Positions 12,990 to 23,370 of a stretch of 64,000 nucleotides of DNA are shown piece by piece; the stretch's first letter is position 1, and each line of letters starts with the position of its first letter. The position numbers and the translations under genes were made by a program. The DNA is taken from contig OY856187.1 of assembly GCA_963693315.1 (NCBI GenBank), forward strand, positions 387,948,885 to 388,012,884, given 5' to 3'. The notes under the pieces were generated by a model. That model was not told where the DNA came from and did no database searches. It saw nothing but the letters and a program-made list of their open reading frames with translations. Origin of the DNA: Diogma glabrata (Eukaryota; Arthropoda; Insecta; Diptera; Cylindrotomidae).

Positions 12990-14150
12990 ACAAGAGACCT
13001 AAGTATTACATTCATGAGCTCAAAGTGAAATTCTTACCCCCAATTTTTTTGGCATTTCTCGACGTTTTAGGACCTACTGATTCTAAAAAAGCAACAAAAA
13101 AAATGTGTGTCTGTCTGCCGGCCGGCCGGCCACCGCCGCCGTCATTACCTACTCTGCAGTGAAAACGGCTGGAGGGATTTCAAAATTTTTTTTTTCTATT
13201 AATAGGTTTTCACAAGGGACAGGTCCGAAAGGACGCTGTGTTCGATTACTGTACCGAAAGTGTGTCAAGAAAATCATTATGTGTGTCAAAAATAGCAAAT
13301 TTTCATATTTTTGGCTTAAAAAGCGTTCATTTTAAGTGATTACGAGTAGGGACATTAAATTTGAAGAAATCTTGATGGTCGGGATTGGTATGTGAGATCA
13401 AAAACTAGATTATTGCATTATAAGTTTGTCAAAAGATGTTGTCAAGTGTGTCAAAAAATGATTTCATTTATTTTTTAGCCAATTTTTTGGAAAAAAAAAT
13501 GTAGCTGTTTTTATGACGGAAATTTTTGAATTTGTTATAGTTTTTAAAATATTTTTGGAATTTTGAAAAAGTTTGTATTTTTGATTTTGTAATAATTTTT
13601 GCAATATTTTTAGAATTTCGGCAAAAGTTTTAATTTTTGATTTTGTAAGAATTTTTGGAATATTTTTAGAATTTTGAAAAATTTTTGATTTTATTATAAT
13701 TTTTTGGAATTTTGAAAAAATTTTCAATTTTTGATTTTGTAATAATTTTTTCAATATTTTTAGAATTTAGGAAAAGTTTGAATTTTTAAGAATTTTTGGA
13801 TAATTATTGGAATTTAGAAAAAAGTTTAAATATTTGATTTCATTCTAATTTTTGGAATATTTTTGTGATTTTGAAAAAGTTTGATTTTATTTACTTTAAC
13901 AATATTTTTGGAATTTGATTATAATTTTCCGGCAACGTATTGATGTTTCGTGTTAGTTTTGTAATAAACTTTTAAACAGAGATAGAAAATACTTGTACTT
14001 TAACAAAGAGTTATGTTTGATATACATCGCTGCCCAAAACTAAAAACCATGTCCTCGTGAAAGTTTTTTGCCGAAAACTATATCAAAATCCTTTACCCAG
14101 ACCGAAGTCTTGATATCTCAGAGCTGTGAGATTTCAGCTCCTCCATATTT
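12990..14150 (+). repeat. E1 dispersed element, copy b
   Basis: Starts GACCTAAGTATTACATTCA and ends GAGATTTCAGCTCCTCC. Order: conserved 5' segment, GC cluster GCCGGCCGGCCGGCC at about 13118, a CACAAGGGACAGGTCCGAAA segment, GTGTGTCAAAA module, AT-rich 30-40 bp tandem repeats (13540-13900), and a conserved 3' segment from TTTTCCGGCAACG. The inverted copy at 62311-63628 has the same order. No transposase is encoded. ORFs inside are repeat translations. Confidence 0.8.
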
Positions 14151-14245
14151 TTTGATTGGGTAGCAGCGTTGGACAGAGAATACTCCTTAGCTTTGGAAAG
14201 TTAACCCACACAGCACAATCTAGCTACGAGATTTAGCTTCAGTCA

Positions 14246-14895
14246 TCACCCTTATAAAAAATATCGAAAGAAATCGATAGAAAACGATTGAAAACGAATA
14301 GTTTTCTATCGTTTGCTATCCGTTTCTATCGAATTTAATCATTTTAAACGTATAGACTATATCTGCCAGATAGAAAACGCACCGTAATCTATCGTAACCT
14401 ATAAGATTTTTCAGTTTTCGGTTTCAATGGTTTTTCTACGATAAAATTTGTATCGTAGTTAATCGTTTTGAATCTGAAGATCACGATTGAAATTTTTTTT
14501 AGTTAAATTGAAAAAGTTTTGAATCGTTTTCTATCCGACATTACATATATAGCACCAATCGTAACTTTTCGTATTTTCCCTTCATTAGATTTCTATCGGG
14601 CTGAATCTGAAATTTACGATTAAGATGTTTTCAGGAGAAATCAACCAATCGTAATCTATCGTTATCTATAGGATTTTTTACTTTTCGGTTTCAATGGTTT
14701 TTTTACGATAGAATTTCTATCGTAGTTATTCGTTTTAAATCTGAATATCACGACTTGAAATTTTTTGGTAAAACTGAATAAGTTTTGAATAGTTTTTTAT
14801 CGTACATTCCATATGTAGCACCAATCGTAATCTATCGTATTTTTCCGCCTTCAGATTCCCATCTGCTATTGAAATTTAGGACCCAAACTCAATAG
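14246..14895 (+). repeat. E2 dispersed element, copy a
   Basis: Starts CCCTTATAAAAAATATCG and is packed with words such as ATAGAAAACGAT and TTTCTATCG. Two tandem units of about 250 bp (14380-14620 and 14640-14850) share AACTTTTCG/TTCGGTTTCAATGG blocks. The other end of copy b at 21808 begins CCCTTGTAAAAAAAATGATAG when read inward, matching this terminus. Class unknown; no ORF. Confidence 0.65.
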
Positions 14896-14924
14896 AATCA
14901 TCATTTCTTTTGGTACTTCTTTAT

Positions 14925-14995
14925 CGGATATATTCTTTAGAGATCTCCTCTAATTATTAGAGATCTCCTCTAATCGATTATTGAACTATTATTCT
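14925..14995. repeat. short tandem duplication
   Basis: TTAGAGATCTCCTCTAAT occurs twice, two bases apart, near 14937-14974. Confidence 0.6.
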
Positions 14996-16000
14996 ACACA
15001 TCCACATAATATGAAGTTAAATGTTGCTAAATCTTTTATTCGAAAAATATTTTGACATAGTCATAAAAGTTTTTGGAATGATAATTTAAAAAGAATATAT
15101 AAAATACTTCATATTAATAACTATCCTATTAGTTTAATTGATAAAATGATTAGTCAAGTTAGAAATACTAATTTAAACCAATTAGGTAACAGTAGGTATA
15201 ATTACTTATCACTTGATCAAACAGATGATAATATGGGTACCAAATACTCCAAATTCAAATAAATATGCATCTTTAACTTATGTTCCTGGTCTAAGTGAAA
15301 CACTTTCTCGGTCTTGCTTACAATACATTCCTAATATTAAAATGGCTATGAAACCTAAAAATAAAAATAGTTATAATTTTACTAACTCAAAAGCAAAACT
15401 TTCTAAAGAACAACAGAGTGGTGTTGTTTATAAAGTTGATTGTGATAATTGTGAAACAACTTATATTGGGGAAACAATACAGAAATTAGGTGTTCGTAGG
15501 GATCAGCATCATTATGATTCCAAAAAGACTATTGTTAACAATAATTGTTCTGCACTTGCTAAACATTGTATTGAAAGTAAACATCAATTTAAATTCGATG
15601 ATGTTCAAATTTTGTTTAAAGAAAAAAATAAAACTAAATTACAAATACATGAGGTATGCCAAATTATAAACAATGAAGAAAAAACTTGCAACTTTAAAAG
15701 TGACAAAAAAGATTTTTCGAATAACTATTATAATTTAATTCGATTTTCTTAAAATTTTAAAGTAACGTTAATTTTCAAAAAATTCCACTTGACAACCATT
15801 TTTTAAGTTAATTTTAACATAGTTATCTTACACATAGTTTATATATCAAACTTTGTTTTATATAAATGTCATTTAATTATTTTTTCAATTTTGATATAAT
15901 TGTTATTTTTTTTTTTATATAATGATCCTGAAGATGGGCCTAGCCTAAAATATATTGATCAATTAAATAACAAGTATTAATATAAATTGAAAACGGGGTT
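14990..16000 (+). mobile_element. Penelope-like element, 5'-truncated and frameshifted
   Basis: Frame 1 (about 14999-15243) reads HPHNMKLNVAKSFIRKIF, a stop, then HSHKSFWNDNLKRIYKIL and similar text, resembling the region between RT and endonuclease of Penelope-like elements. A frameshift near 15240 leads into the GIY-YIG ORF. Downstream, GATCCTGAAGATGGGCC at about 15922 is the kind of CTGAAGATGG motif found in the 3' region of such elements. The reverse transcriptase itself is missing. Confidence 0.75.
15213..15752 (+). pseudogene. Penelope-like GIY-YIG endonuclease domain
   Basis: The 179-codon frame begins with linker text (YVPGLSETLSR near residue 25) typical of Penelope-like proteins. 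From about residue 71 it reads GVVYKVDC, then CETTYIGET and LGVRRDQHHYD. These are the two beta-strand motifs of the GIY-YIG fold (here GVVY and YIG), the conserved Arg and the following His. The Cys pair CDNC is also typical of the family. C-terminal text QIHEVCQIINNEEKTCNFKSD fits the known tail. In the intact family this domain nicks the target DNA for retrotransposition. The Met start is not the true start, since the upstream frame is shifted, so this is a remnant. Confidence 0.8.
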
Positions 16001-16167
16001 TTAATTGAGGAAATACAAAAGAAAAAATTAATAACTATACTCCCGGCGAAACAAACTTACAATATGAATATAATAAATAAAGTGTATTATATTTAAAATG
16101 TTTTAATGAAATGAAAATTACATTAATAATATTAAGAAATAAGAAATTCAAAACTTGATTATACATT

Positions 16168-16812
16168 TTAAGTAATTGTTTTTATTAATTTTCTTTTTGG
16201 ATTTTTTGATGTTCTCAAACATTTATTTAAATTTCTAATTCTAAAATAAAGCCTGCATTTAAAAAAAAGTTTTTTAACATTTAAGGGCAAATTTGTCGTA
16301 TCACTTTTCTTTATAAGAAACTTTAAATAATCACATCGTATGTAAATATTATCTTTATCATTTACTTTAATAAATATTGCTTCTAATTCTAAAATTTTTT
16401 CCATAAAATACGCAGTTGGTTTATATAATCCACTTTCAGATACTTCGTCAAACCATGTCCATGTACTATTGTTTTCTTGTAGAGCAGTGCTAGTACCTAA
16501 ATTTTCACATCCAAGCGTTTTTATTATATAACCAGCTACATACTCAAGGGCGTCAATCGTAAGTTCATCAATTTCTATTTCATTTAATTCTTCTTTTTCA
16601 TTAAATTCTTCATTTTCACAACCATCATCAATTTCTTCATCAGCAGAAACTAGGTTTTTATACATTGCTTGCGACATCAAGGACTCATTATTATAATGTA
16701 ACTTTAAAAGTGATGTTTCATCTTCTTCTACATTACTAGTTGAAGCAGAGTGTATTAAGGTTTCATTTCTTCCTGTAACCATAGAACAAAAAAACATAAA
16801 ACATCGACACAA
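16168..16812 (-). pseudogene. C-terminal segment of the P-like transposase
   Basis: An acidic linker (EEIDDGCENEEFNEKEE) is followed by LTIDALEYVAGYIIKTLGC and WFDEVSESGLYKPTAYF, typical of the C-terminal part of THAP9-like proteins. It ends KLFFKCRLYFRIRNLNKCL. The frame is intact over 214 codons; the join to the preceding segment at about 16813-16905 may be an intron. Confidence 0.75.
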
Positions 16813-16905
16813 AATATACGATATATTCTTTTTTTTTGGCGTACATGCTTCATGCAGGATCGTTGCCAGTTGCCACTTATTTACAATTTAATTCTTATAT
16901 CTATT

Positions 16906-17400
16906 CTATAACATACCTAATAAATAAGCTCTTAAACGATATTTAAATTCCAAAGCTGTTGGATGGTCGTGCATTCCACCTTTAGATCTTATTGCACTAA
17001 AAAAAATTTCCAACACATCTTGGTTTAACCGATAAGTCAATATAAATTGAATGTTATGTTTTTCTTGCAAATACGGTAGAAACTGTAAGAACGAGGAATT
17101 TGTAATTAAAATTCCTTTTTGGAATGGTAATAATGCTTTTCTTTTGGTTGCTCGCATATTTAATATTAAATCAGTCATATTATTAATTATTTCATTTTGA
17201 GTCTGTAGTGCCAATCCGTATCCTTTCATTCTTTCTCTGGAATCAATTGCTGATTCTTTAGAATTAAAAACGTCAAGCCAATCATTTATAATTTTAAAAA
17301 AATTTACACACTCAATACCATTTTCACAATTTAATTGCCTAAATGAAATACATCTTTTTATGGCGTTTGCTGTGGTATTTGAAAATAATTTTGTAGCCAT
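16906..17400 (-). pseudogene. central helical segment of the P-like transposase
   Basis: 164 codons, open upstream in the same frame to about 17640. Text such as RLNQDVLEIFFSAIRSKGG followed by HDHPTALEFKYRLR is a hallmark of THAP9/P-element transposases (N-x-D-x-x-E-x-x-F region). Confidence 0.8.
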
Positions 17401-17851
17401 TTTAACTTTTTGTCTAGCTTCTTTCTTTACATTTATATGATCATATGATATATTATAAGCTATGTTTAATTCGGATGCAGATGTTAGTCTAAGTAGTTCT
17501 TTAACGGGTTCGGTATTTATTATTTTGTTATTCCAAATAAATCCTGAATTGATATAATGATTCCTAATTAATTTTATGAGGTGTGGTACATCAGCGAAAA
17601 CAAAAATTTTATCATTTTCATTAGTAGGACTAAACCATTAGTAACTAAACCATGTTTTTCAGAAGAAATATTTAATTTGTTCCATAACCCTTGATTGGTA
17701 GTACCCATATCGCAAACCATAGCAACCACACAATATCCTGCATTATTTAATGCTGTTATAATATCATTAAAAATATCTATTGTTATCTTACAATCATAAT
17801 TGTAAAAAATTGGCTGTTTCCAATTGTCGAAAAGACCACGTTGATCACTAC

Positions 17852-18334
17852 TTAAACATAGTTTGCTGGTTTTAATGTTGTATCATTCGTTTTATCGTAT
17901 TCATATTCGCATTTGATTTTCATTTCATCGAACGAAAGTACACATATTTTGTTTTTTTTTAATTGTTTAAAATGCTTCATGAAATTTATTATGTCGTGTA
18001 ATATTCCAGGACTTAAAGTAAGTTTTTTTGTCCAGTGTCTTAAAGTTGATACTCCTGGTAATGGGAAGCTCCTCTTATATAAAAATCGATAAGCCCTAGG
18101 ACCAGCAGAATGCAGACATGTTGCAGCAGATATATCATCCAGCGACCAGCTTACTTTCTTGCTTGGCTGTTTCAATTTATTTATTTGGCTAGCTGTAAAT
18201 ATTTTTTTTACAGAGTTCTTTAAATTAACTAACTGGCAATTTTCTTCTTTTAGTTTCATATTTTCTTTTTCAAGAGTCTTAATTTTTTTCTGTAGTTCTA
18301 TAATTTGGAGCTCCCTAGCACACTCAAAAGGCAT
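17852..18334 (-). pseudogene. coiled-coil and HTH segment of the P-like transposase
   Basis: Residues about 10-45 form a Lys/Glu/Leu coiled coil. From about 65, WSLDDISAATCLHSAGPRAY and the following LPGVSTLRHW match the helix-turn-helix region of P-element transposases. LSFDEMKIKCEYEYDK near the end is the start of the RNase-H-like core. The piece opens at an ATG directly after an intron acceptor (TTCTTTTAG/G), so this ATG need not be the start. Confidence 0.8.
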
Positions 18335-18656
18335 CCTAAAAGAACCATATTGTACTTTAATTTACCTAATTAGAAAATTAATAATACTTACTCTGTTTGC
18401 ATTTCCTCTGATACCTTTTCATTATTTTCTTCATTTCCTGACGTAACGAATCATCAAATTGCTCAGGAAGGCTAAAATATTTGTATTATATAAATTGGTC
18501 ATAAACAAAGTATGAGAATTAATTTGTTACCTGAAATTATGTTCCAGAATAGCTTGTTCAACAATTTTTTTCGATGTTCCTTTTAAAAATCTTCATCTCT
18601 TTTTGTAGATAAAACTATTCCATCAGGTAGTAGTTTGGTTGGCACTACTGTTAAAT

Positions 18657-18893
18657 TTAATAATCTTTTTTTGTACTCGTATTTAACAACTTATCTTTCA
18701 AGCGCCAATCTTCTTCCGTAAAACGCAATGAGCAAATCCGTCCATTTTTTAGGTTAACTTCTTTTTTTCCGCAAGCTTTTATCCAGGCTTTTCTTATACC
18801 TGGATCTTTCGGAAAAGTAAAAAATTTTATATTCTCATCAAAATGTTTGCCCATGTTCCAACTCTTACAACTTTTTATTGAACAAGTCGGCAT
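18657..18893 (-). pseudogene. THAP domain exon of the P-like transposase
   Basis: Begins MPTCSIKSC, giving the first zinc-binding Cys pair (Cys4, Cys9). FFTFPKDPGIRKAWIKACG matches the THAP core, including the conserved Trp. The second half should read C-x2-H; here it is ICSLRF, so the zinc-binding His is Arg (CGT instead of CAT). DNA binding would be expected to fail. The frame ends after a shift near 18690, beyond which KKRLLNLTVVPTKLLPDG continues in another frame. Confidence 0.85.
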
Positions 18894-19790
18894 TCCTTTT
18901 CAAATATATAATGTAGTTTTACTGCAAAAATAAAATATGAATATTTAAATTTAATTCTAAGTTAAAAGTAATTTCTTTTTATTTTTTTAAATACTTACAT
19001 AAAAACTTTTTTCTACAACCCAACTTAAAAAATCTACTTTCGATGTTTGTTCATTGCATCGAAAATTTCTTTTTCGTCACCAGTGATAAAAAAACCTATA
19101 CAAATTACTTTCGTACCTAGTGACGACAGTAATTTTTTAAAAGCCATCTATTTTCTAATTTCTTAAGTAGAATAAACCATCCTGGAATACCCGTTAAGTG
19201 AATCAATTAAATGAATGAAATAACTCGGTTAGTGTTAATTTGCATCTGTTGCGAAGATGATGTAAATTTTTTTTTGAATTATTTACGGACAATTTACATT
19301 AAAAATGTAAAAATAATATAATAGTTAACTATATAAGATTCACATATTCTTTTTAAATAGTATGGTAACAAACAGTTGGTCTTAAGATATTTTTAAAAAA
19401 ATGATTTCACCTATTTATTTAAGAAAAACGAAAAAAAATATTTATTTACATAAAATATTTTACGTTGTTTTAAAATATATCAGGAATTTACGTAACGATA
19501 TCCCCATTCAAAAACTAAATCAAAACTGTTGTTTTTATTTTAGAAATAATAGTAAAATTTTTAAATTTGATTTGTTTATTAGAAAACCGTCTTTAGTTAT
19601 AAGCCTACTAGACGCGAAATGCAAAAAACAATAAACCTTTAAAGATGTGTTATTTAATGATTTTAGAGACTTTATAGACCAAATAGAATAAAATTATAGA
19701 ATTTTGTAGTATAAATAGAATAAATATATGTATACAGTTGACGATTTTTTTGTACGAAAGGACAATCAGGCTTGTAACTAAAGACGGTTT
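18894..19790. other. AT-rich stretch with a small inverted repeat
   Basis: The words AAAACCGTCTTTAGTTATAA (about 19581) and their complement (about 19764-19791) form an inverted repeat about 180 bp apart. Otherwise no gene is supported; the ORF at 19401-19634 is Lys/Asn/Phe-rich and unremarkable. Confidence 0.45.
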
Positions 19791-19796
19791 TATTTA

Positions 19797-20505
19797 TAAC
19801 CTTAGATTATAAAATATACAGGATAAGTAATATTTGTGTATGTACACTATAAAACTATAAAAAAAATTGAAGCTGTTTTTTAAATTCAAATTTCGCATTG
19901 AAAATAATTTCCACAAAAGAAAAGGCTCTTGTAAAAATAAATACAAAAATACAGGGTCCCATGCAGCATTTTTATCTCTTTCCATTTATAGAAAAAAAAA
20001 TATATTATTATTCTTCTATTGCTAGAAAGAAGTAACTGCCAAATAATATATATTTCATTTTAATTTCATTCTAAATTAAAACAAAACCTGAAACAGTAAA
20101 CCATATAAACAATATCCATTTCATTTTAAATTTAGTTTAAATAAAAACGAAACCAAAGCGTACATGATAAAATTTTAGTTAGGATCAAATTTTCAGTTTT
20201 AATATTATCAGTTTTATTTTAATCGAAATACTTTTGACAAAAATAAAATAAAATTGAATAAGGTTGGTCATTCTCCAATCAGTAAAAATGTTAAATACAA
20301 AATTTCTGCAGAAGTCTATTATTTTGTAAGCATATTTGGTCAAGCAAGGGAAAACCTCGATGATATTTAAATTTCTAGGCTACTGTGTTTTTTCAGTGCA
20401 AATACTATCACGTTAAAATCGCACACTACTCTATGTAAATAAAAATAACTTCAACTTAAAAAGATATTACTTATCCTGTGTATTTTATAATCTAAGTTAA
20501 TAACA
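19797..20505. mobile_element. MITE with about 40-bp terminal inverted repeats
   Basis: The left end reads TTAGATTATAAAATATACAG then GATAAGTAATAT. The right end (20463-20505) is its reverse complement with one or two changes. The element is about 700 bp, non-coding and AT-rich. Target duplication is not clear, so the superfamily is open. Confidence 0.65.
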
Positions 20506-20519
20506 TAGAAATCGGATAA

Positions 20520-21134
20520 TTTATTCATATTGAAAGGATCGCACATCAAGAACGCTCGAAAAGAAACGTGCTGTTACTAGCACGTGATCAATTTGATTTC
20601 AAGTGTTTCTGTTCGGTGAGACCCATGTCTGCTTATGAATCGATCGATGCGTAAGGAGCGTACTCGCAATTCTCAAATTATTTTATACTGCACACTCAGT
20701 CATTCTCTCACCATTATCATTCGAATTCATATGCAGGCTGTTGGGACCCACCACATTTCCATAAGAGATATCTCTTCCAACCTGCCCATTAAAGTCAACA
20801 AGAACCATAACGAAGTCGCGTCTTGGTGTTTGTTTCATAACCTCTTCCAGTTCTATGTAGAAAGTATATCCTTCTCGTCGACGGTCTTAGCTTCAGTAGG
20901 TGCATGCACGACAATAAGAGAAATATTGTTGTATGTACTGCGTACACGTAGGTAGCAGATCCTCTCACTGACTGAGATGAATTTCATCACGGCTTCTTGT
21001 ATGCGTGCACCAACAAGAAAGCCAGTTCCAAATTCTCTTCGATAAGGATGACCACTACAGTATAGAGAGTGACTATCCATATCTTGTTTTCCGATTATCA
21101 GCTGTCTAATTTCTTGCAGAGCAATAATATCCAT
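20520..21134 (-). pseudogene. RTE/BovB-type LINE endonuclease fragment
   Basis: The minus-strand frame from 21134 reads MDIIALQEIR, then SLIVVHAPTEAKTVDEKD. After a frame change near 20853 it continues DFNGQVGRD, NSNDNGERMTE, THRSIHKQTWVSP, a stop, NQIDHVLVTARF and VLDVRSF. These are ordered motifs of the exonuclease-endonuclease-phosphatase domain of RTE-type LINEs (also seen in proteins annotated as craniofacial development protein 2-like). The QEIR, HAPTE, DFN and NQIDHVL blocks include metal and catalytic residues. The N-terminus is cut at the E2 border and the RT is absent. Confidence 0.85.
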
Positions 21135-21135
21135 C

Positions 21136-21808
21136 CTATTCAGGATATTGCACTAAAATTCGGCTTTTACGATAAGAAACGATTAAAACGGATAGGAATA
21201 TACAAAAAACAATAATGTAAAAAACCCATTGAAAACGATTCAAAACGATAGGATATTGCACTGAAATCCCCCTTTTACGATAAGAAACGATTAGAACGGA
21301 TATAGGAATAAAAAAAAAATAATGTAAATTAGCCCATTGAAAACGATTCAAAACGATAGGATATTGCACGAAAACTCGTCTTTTACGATAAAAAACGATC
21401 AAAACGGATAGGAATTAACATAAAATAAAATAATGTGAAATATCCTATTGAAAACGATTCAGATAATCTACCAAAAAACGATAGCAAACGATTAAAGCGA
21501 TACAAACATTCTATCGGAAAAAAACGATACAGCCCCATTCATTTTCATTCTAAAACCGCATAGGAAACGATAGAAAACGGTTCTATTTTTTCACTTAATT
21601 TTCCTTTCTATCAGAAAATAACGATAAGAAACACCCAAAAACGATAGAAATTGCGTCCGCCACAAAAGGCCAAACGTAAGAGTCCGCATCCGTTTCTATG
21701 GGAAAAACGATTCCAACCCATTAATTCTCATTCAAAAACCGCATAAGAAACGATAGAAAACGGTCTATCGGTTTCTATCGTTTTCTATCATTTTTTTTAC
21801 AAGGGCAA
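21136..21808 (-). repeat. E2 dispersed element, copy b
   Basis: Three tandem units of about 110 bp start GGATATTGCAC (21140, 21251, 21358). They are followed by dense AAACGATAGAAAACG words, ending at ATGATAGAAAACGATAG read inward from CCCTTGTAAAAAAAA at 21808. It abuts the RTE endonuclease fragment, so it probably inserted into that LINE or is fused to it. Confidence 0.65.
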
Positions 21809-22816
21809 GGTGTCACAAATTGGACTCGTTAGCGTTACCAAATAAATGGTCAAAGTGGTATTCAGTGAAACAAACTCATGTTTTTGATAATAACTGACAA
21901 AACTAAGAAATCGATAATTTATTGAGTTTTTTTTTAAATATTTCAATCCTTTTCGATTTTCTAAATCAAACTCGATTTATTAAAAAGTTTTGCTTTACTA
22001 TATCTTCTTATAAATGTCGATAAAATACAGATAAAAATAAATATTTGGAGCTTGTTAGCTTTCAGGCATGGACAAACACATTTCATAACTGTAGAAAATT
22101 TCAAGTTGATAGCACTTATAGTTTGTGAGAAATTTGATTATGTAGAAATTCGTACAGACACCGATGTCTCCCTATCGGTGAAACCGTTTTTATTTTTCAA
22201 AGTACAGAACCCTAAAAATAACATCGTTAAAGAAAAAAAATATGTTTATCTTCCAAACAATAATTTACACCACAAGTTCACACTAAATAATGCAGTTTTT
22301 AGCTGTATACATAGCCATACAGCTTGTTCTAGCTATGCACTTATAGAATATAAAAAGAAAAGAAAATTTGACAATGCTAAGTAAAGTTTTATCTTAAAAA
22401 AAAGAAAAAAGACGGCATTGTATTATTTTGTCTCCTTTAAGAAACGTTTGTTAACCTGTTGTCCGCCACTTGAGTTTTGTTTACACAAATTTAGTTTGTG
22501 AGTTAAATCTGCTTAAATCAACTTCTTAACTAAATATGGACAGCATTGAAAGTGCATTTAGTATGGTATGGGTATGGTATACTAGTTACCAAAAAACATG
22601 ACATTAAAGAGTTCCTTGAATGGAAGAACAACATATTTTAAGATTTCATGAATTGGGCATGTCTTGACATCGGAAATCAATTCTGCATCGTAAAAGAAGG
22701 GGTATTCATGTAATTGGGTGTTCTTCTTCATCATAATTGACTAAATAAAATATAAATAATCTCTTAAAACTGCATTAATTAAATTAAATTGATTAAATTG
22801 AATTAAAACAGTTTAA
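21809..22816. other. AT-rich stretch with an uncertain 110-codon ORF
   Basis: The plus-strand ORF at 22052-22384 has no recognisable domain. Its text on fixed blocks (AATTCGTACAGACACCGATG) looks like interspersed-repeat sequence rather than protein, so I do not call a gene. Nothing else was found. Confidence 0.35.
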
Positions 22817-23244
22817 CCTTCACGTGAACAGTATCTACCCGGGTAGATATCACGGTTTTTGTAATTCAATAACTTTATGAGTTTTTAACCAATCATCATG
22901 CCTGTTCAGCTATGTGACTAATTTTTAAATTGATTTCGTAAAATCTGAAAAAAAATATTTTGGACTTTCTTTCAACACTTATTTTGGATTTTTATGGTTT
23001 TTTTTACGCAAGGAAACAATATCTACCCGGGTAGATATTTTTTTCCTTGGGTTTTATGTGAACATTTTTACTGGTCAATGTGAAAAATAAGTAACTTTAT
23101 TTTTAAATATATGCTTTTATTGTATGCTTACACAAAAGTAAAATAAATACATAATTACGTTTGTTGATATTATGATTTATGTAAATATCTACCGGGGTAG
23201 ATATTGTTCGTATCAGTCTCTAAAAATATCCGTTCAGGCGAAGG
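22817..23244. mobile_element. piggyBac-type MITE with TTAA target sites
   Basis: Flanked on both sides by TTAA (22813-22816 and 23245-23248). Ends read CCTTCACGTGAACAG on the left and, inward from the right, CCTTCGCCTGAACGG. TTAA duplication is the hallmark of piggyBac-group transposition. The 428-bp body is non-coding and holds three copies of the palindrome ATATCTACCCGGGTAGATAT (about 22831, 23018, 23184; the third has one change). Confidence 0.8.
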
Positions 23245-23370
23245 TTAAATGATGTTGTTATGAATATATCTTGTGAACGAAATACGTTTTAGGAAATATT
23301 TAGAGCCGTAAAGATGCATGGTGTAATCGTGAATATGCGAACCTTTTTTCGCTAAAATTATGTCGCAGAT

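Larger units (their letters stand above)
16168..18893 (-). pseudogene. P-element-like (THAP) transposase, broken
   Basis: Collinear minus-strand pieces rebuild the architecture of P-element/THAP9-type transposases: THAP domain (18657-18893), coiled coil plus helix-turn-helix (17852-18334), a catalytic-core segment containing GLFDNWKQPIF and VAMVCDMGTTNQGLW (about 17640-17850), a segment with FVFADVPHLIKLIRN (about 17540-17635), a helical segment (16906-17400) and the C-terminal part with LTIDALEYVAGYI (16168-16812). Frames change near 18690, 17860 and 17640, and there are stop codons, so it cannot make a full protein. At least one short intron with GTAAGT donor and TTTTAG acceptor (about 18335-18391) remains. 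No terminal inverted repeats were found in the flanks. Confidence 0.85.

Noticed and set aside
13105..13335. Frames through the GC cluster giving AGRPA/PAGRP-like peptides
   Set aside because: They occur in every E1 copy with different frames and stops; translation of a repeat.
22052..22384. 110-codon ORF as a host gene
   Set aside because: No domain, poor complexity, and text that looks like non-coding interspersed repeat.
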